DNA of 6,446 nt from Methanoculleus sp. UBA208 (GTDB lineage: Archaea; Halobacteriota; Methanomicrobia; Methanomicrobiales; Methanoculleaceae), in NCBI RefSeq assembly GCF_002498065.1, contig NZ_DAFZ01000066.1, forward strand, positions 1 through 6,446, read 5' to 3'. Below, piece by piece: positions 5,714 through 6,446 of this stretch. Each line of letters starts with the position of its first letter. The first letter of the stretch is position 1. The translations under genes were made by a program, and so were the position numbers. The notes under the pieces were generated by a model. The model was not told the origin of the DNA. It ran no database searches and saw nothing but the letters and a program-made list of their open reading frames with translations.

Positions 5714-6169
5714 TCACCAGGCTTCCGGAAATGCCATGTTGGTGTAGATATCCTCGAGGCGCGCCTTGTGGCCCCGCTCCATCGAGGCAAGGCTCTGGAA
5801 CAACTCTTTCTGCCCCGGATCGTCACTCAGGCTCGCGAGCTGGGTATACATCTGCATCGCGTCGAGCTCCTTCCTGATCGCGATGACGAGGCCGTCGAGC
5901 GGCTTTAGGTCGGCCGAGAGCGGCGGGGTCTCCAGGGTTTGAGCGACTTTGTAGTCCCGCTGCGTGTTAAAGCCGAGTGCTGACGGCTCTTTCAGCAGAA
6001 AACCCTCGAGGGTCTTCCGATGTTGGCTCTCCTCCCCGGCAAGTTCGTTGAAGAGGTTTTTCAGGTTCTCGTCCGTGACCTTCTCTCTGACCGTGCGGTA
6101 GAAGGTATATGCCTCGATCTCCCGGTCGATGGCATTCGATATGATGGAACGGTATTCTTCGGTGTCCAT
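5714..6169 (-). CDS. rubrerythrin/ferritin-like diiron protein
   Basis: 151-residue all-helical protein of the ferritin-like superfamily, rubrerythrin type without the rubredoxin domain. Both halves of the diiron four-helix bundle are visible: ExxxxxxY at Glu17-Tyr24, ExxH at Glu47-His50, a second ExxxxxxY at Glu101-Tyr108, and a second ExxH at Glu131-His134. A linker at about 60-90 joins the halves. Relatives reduce hydrogen peroxide or handle iron in anaerobes; without a rubredoxin domain the electron donor must be a separate protein. The start at ATG 6169 is preferred because GGTG (6179-6182 on the minus strand) lies nine bases upstream, the same spacing as for enolase. An in-frame GTG at 6181 would overlap that site and almost coincide with the predicted transcript start. 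It is a single-gene unit with its own TATA box and terminator. No cysteines are present. Confidence 0.9.
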   Translation of the reverse strand: MDTEEYRSIISNAIDREIEAYTFYRTVREKVTDENLKNLFNELAGEESQHRKTLEGFLLKEPSALGFNTQRDYKVAQTLETPPLSADLKPLDGLVIAIRKELDAMQMYTQLASLSDDPGQKELFQSLASMERGHKARLEDIYTNMAFPEAW

Positions 6170-6204
6170 GACTTCATGCACCGGTGGGACAGTAGCGTCC
6201 GGGG

Positions 6205-6212
6205 TTTTTAAA
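6205..6212 (-). promoter_or_regulatory. TATA box of the ferritin-like gene
   Basis: On the minus strand TTTAAAAA stands in otherwise GC-rich sequence, 36-43 bases before the ATG at 6169. This predicts a transcript start near 6183 and a leader of about 13 bases that contains the GGTG ribosome binding site. Confidence 0.65.
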
Positions 6213-6404
6213 CCTTGTTGGGGGCGGGGTTTGGTATGGTGTTGGACCGGTCGGTGGGGGATCGCGGAAGTGGTCGTGGTGAGGACCGGTTAGGCAGATT
6301 TGGGGAGAAGCCGAACTGACATGTCAAAACATAGGGCACCTTGCTCACGATTTTTTAGAAACGTCACAAACCCGTGTACGGATTCCCAGTGGACATCGCC
6401 ACGC
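6213..6404. other. non-coding region, G-rich with a perfect palindrome
   Basis: No supportable gene. The plus strand is rich in G and T and poor in C over about 6215-6308. The sequence GGACCGGT occurs twice (6244-6251 and 6283-6290). A perfect 10-base palindrome TGACATGTCA lies at 6317-6326, and a run of six T at 6351-6356 could be a TATA-like element or a T-tract. A GTG at 6374 opens a frame to the window edge but encodes only low-complexity sequence. Confidence 0.45.
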
Positions 6405-6446
6405 GGGGAGGGGCTGACGGGGAGGGGGGTCTCCCCCTCCCCTGTC
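6405..6446. repeat. G-quadruplex-capable repeat overlapping a long GC hairpin
   Basis: Four G-tracts (6405-6408, 6410-6413, 6419-6422, 6424-6429) are separated by loops of 1, 5 and 1 bases, which fits a four-tier G-quadruplex motif. CGGGGAGGGG is a direct repeat at 6404-6413 and 6418-6427. The second copy also forms a 10-bp GC stem: 6419-6428 pairs with 6433-6442 around loop GTCT. The stem is extended by GAC/GTC (6416-6418 with 6444-6446) past one bulged T. The element reaches the window end, so its full extent is unknown. Confidence 0.6.

Noticed and set aside
5482..5826. 114-residue minus-strand frame beside the ferritin-like gene
   Set aside because: It overlaps the ferritin-like gene out of frame, spans that gene's terminator and has no ribosome binding site. 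One short hydrophobic stretch is not enough.
6374..6446. GTG-started frame open to the window edge
   Set aside because: It encodes Gly-rich low-complexity sequence through the G-tract and hairpin repeat, with no ribosome binding site.

Overview
The window looks like a chromosomal stretch from a high-GC methanogenic archaeon, most likely of the Methanomicrobiales (Methanoculleus-like). The reasons are an archaeal-style tRNA-Gln without an encoded CCA end, GGTG-type ribosome binding sites, T/A-rich TATA-like boxes about 25-35 bases before short leaders, and a DUF3795 protein, a family common in methanogens. The taxon is inferred from style; no database search was possible.

Left part (1-2300, plus strand). 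tRNA-Gln(UUG) is followed by a cysteine-rich DUF3795 protein. A spacer with a strong 12-base-arm hairpin leads to a complete enolase. The enolase has its catalytic residues, but its active-site loop around His159 differs from the usual motif. A previously overlooked 53-residue cysteine-rich protein follows 36 bases downstream with a good ribosome binding site and is probably cotranscribed.

Centre (2353-5403). A small two-CBS-domain protein (plus) converges on, and overlaps by 35 bases, a CPA2-type Na+/H+ antiporter on the minus strand. A second, diverged CPA2 antiporter is transcribed away from it on the plus strand. The two antiporter genes share a 245-base control region with a TATA-like box facing each way. 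Both keep the double-aspartate ion-binding motif and the PRGE motif, and both lack a C-terminal RCK/TrkA regulatory domain. The neighbouring CBS protein could be a separate adenylate-sensing partner, but nothing in the sequence proves this.

Right part (5404-6446). After a 310-base spacer with no gene there is a rubrerythrin/ferritin-like diiron protein on the minus strand. It has a clear TATA box and a textbook hairpin plus T-tract terminator. The last 277 bases hold no convincing gene. They contain a G-rich, C-poor stretch, a 10-base perfect palindrome, and at the window edge four G-tracts that could form a G-quadruplex and that overlap a long GC hairpin.

Overall the content is housekeeping and physiology: central carbon metabolism, sodium/proton homeostasis and oxidative-stress defence. 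I see no CRISPR array, phage, insertion sequence or toxin/defence module. The most interesting items are the variant enolase loop, the CBS/dual-antiporter arrangement, the missed small protein, and the nucleic-acid structures at 704-732 and 6405-6446.
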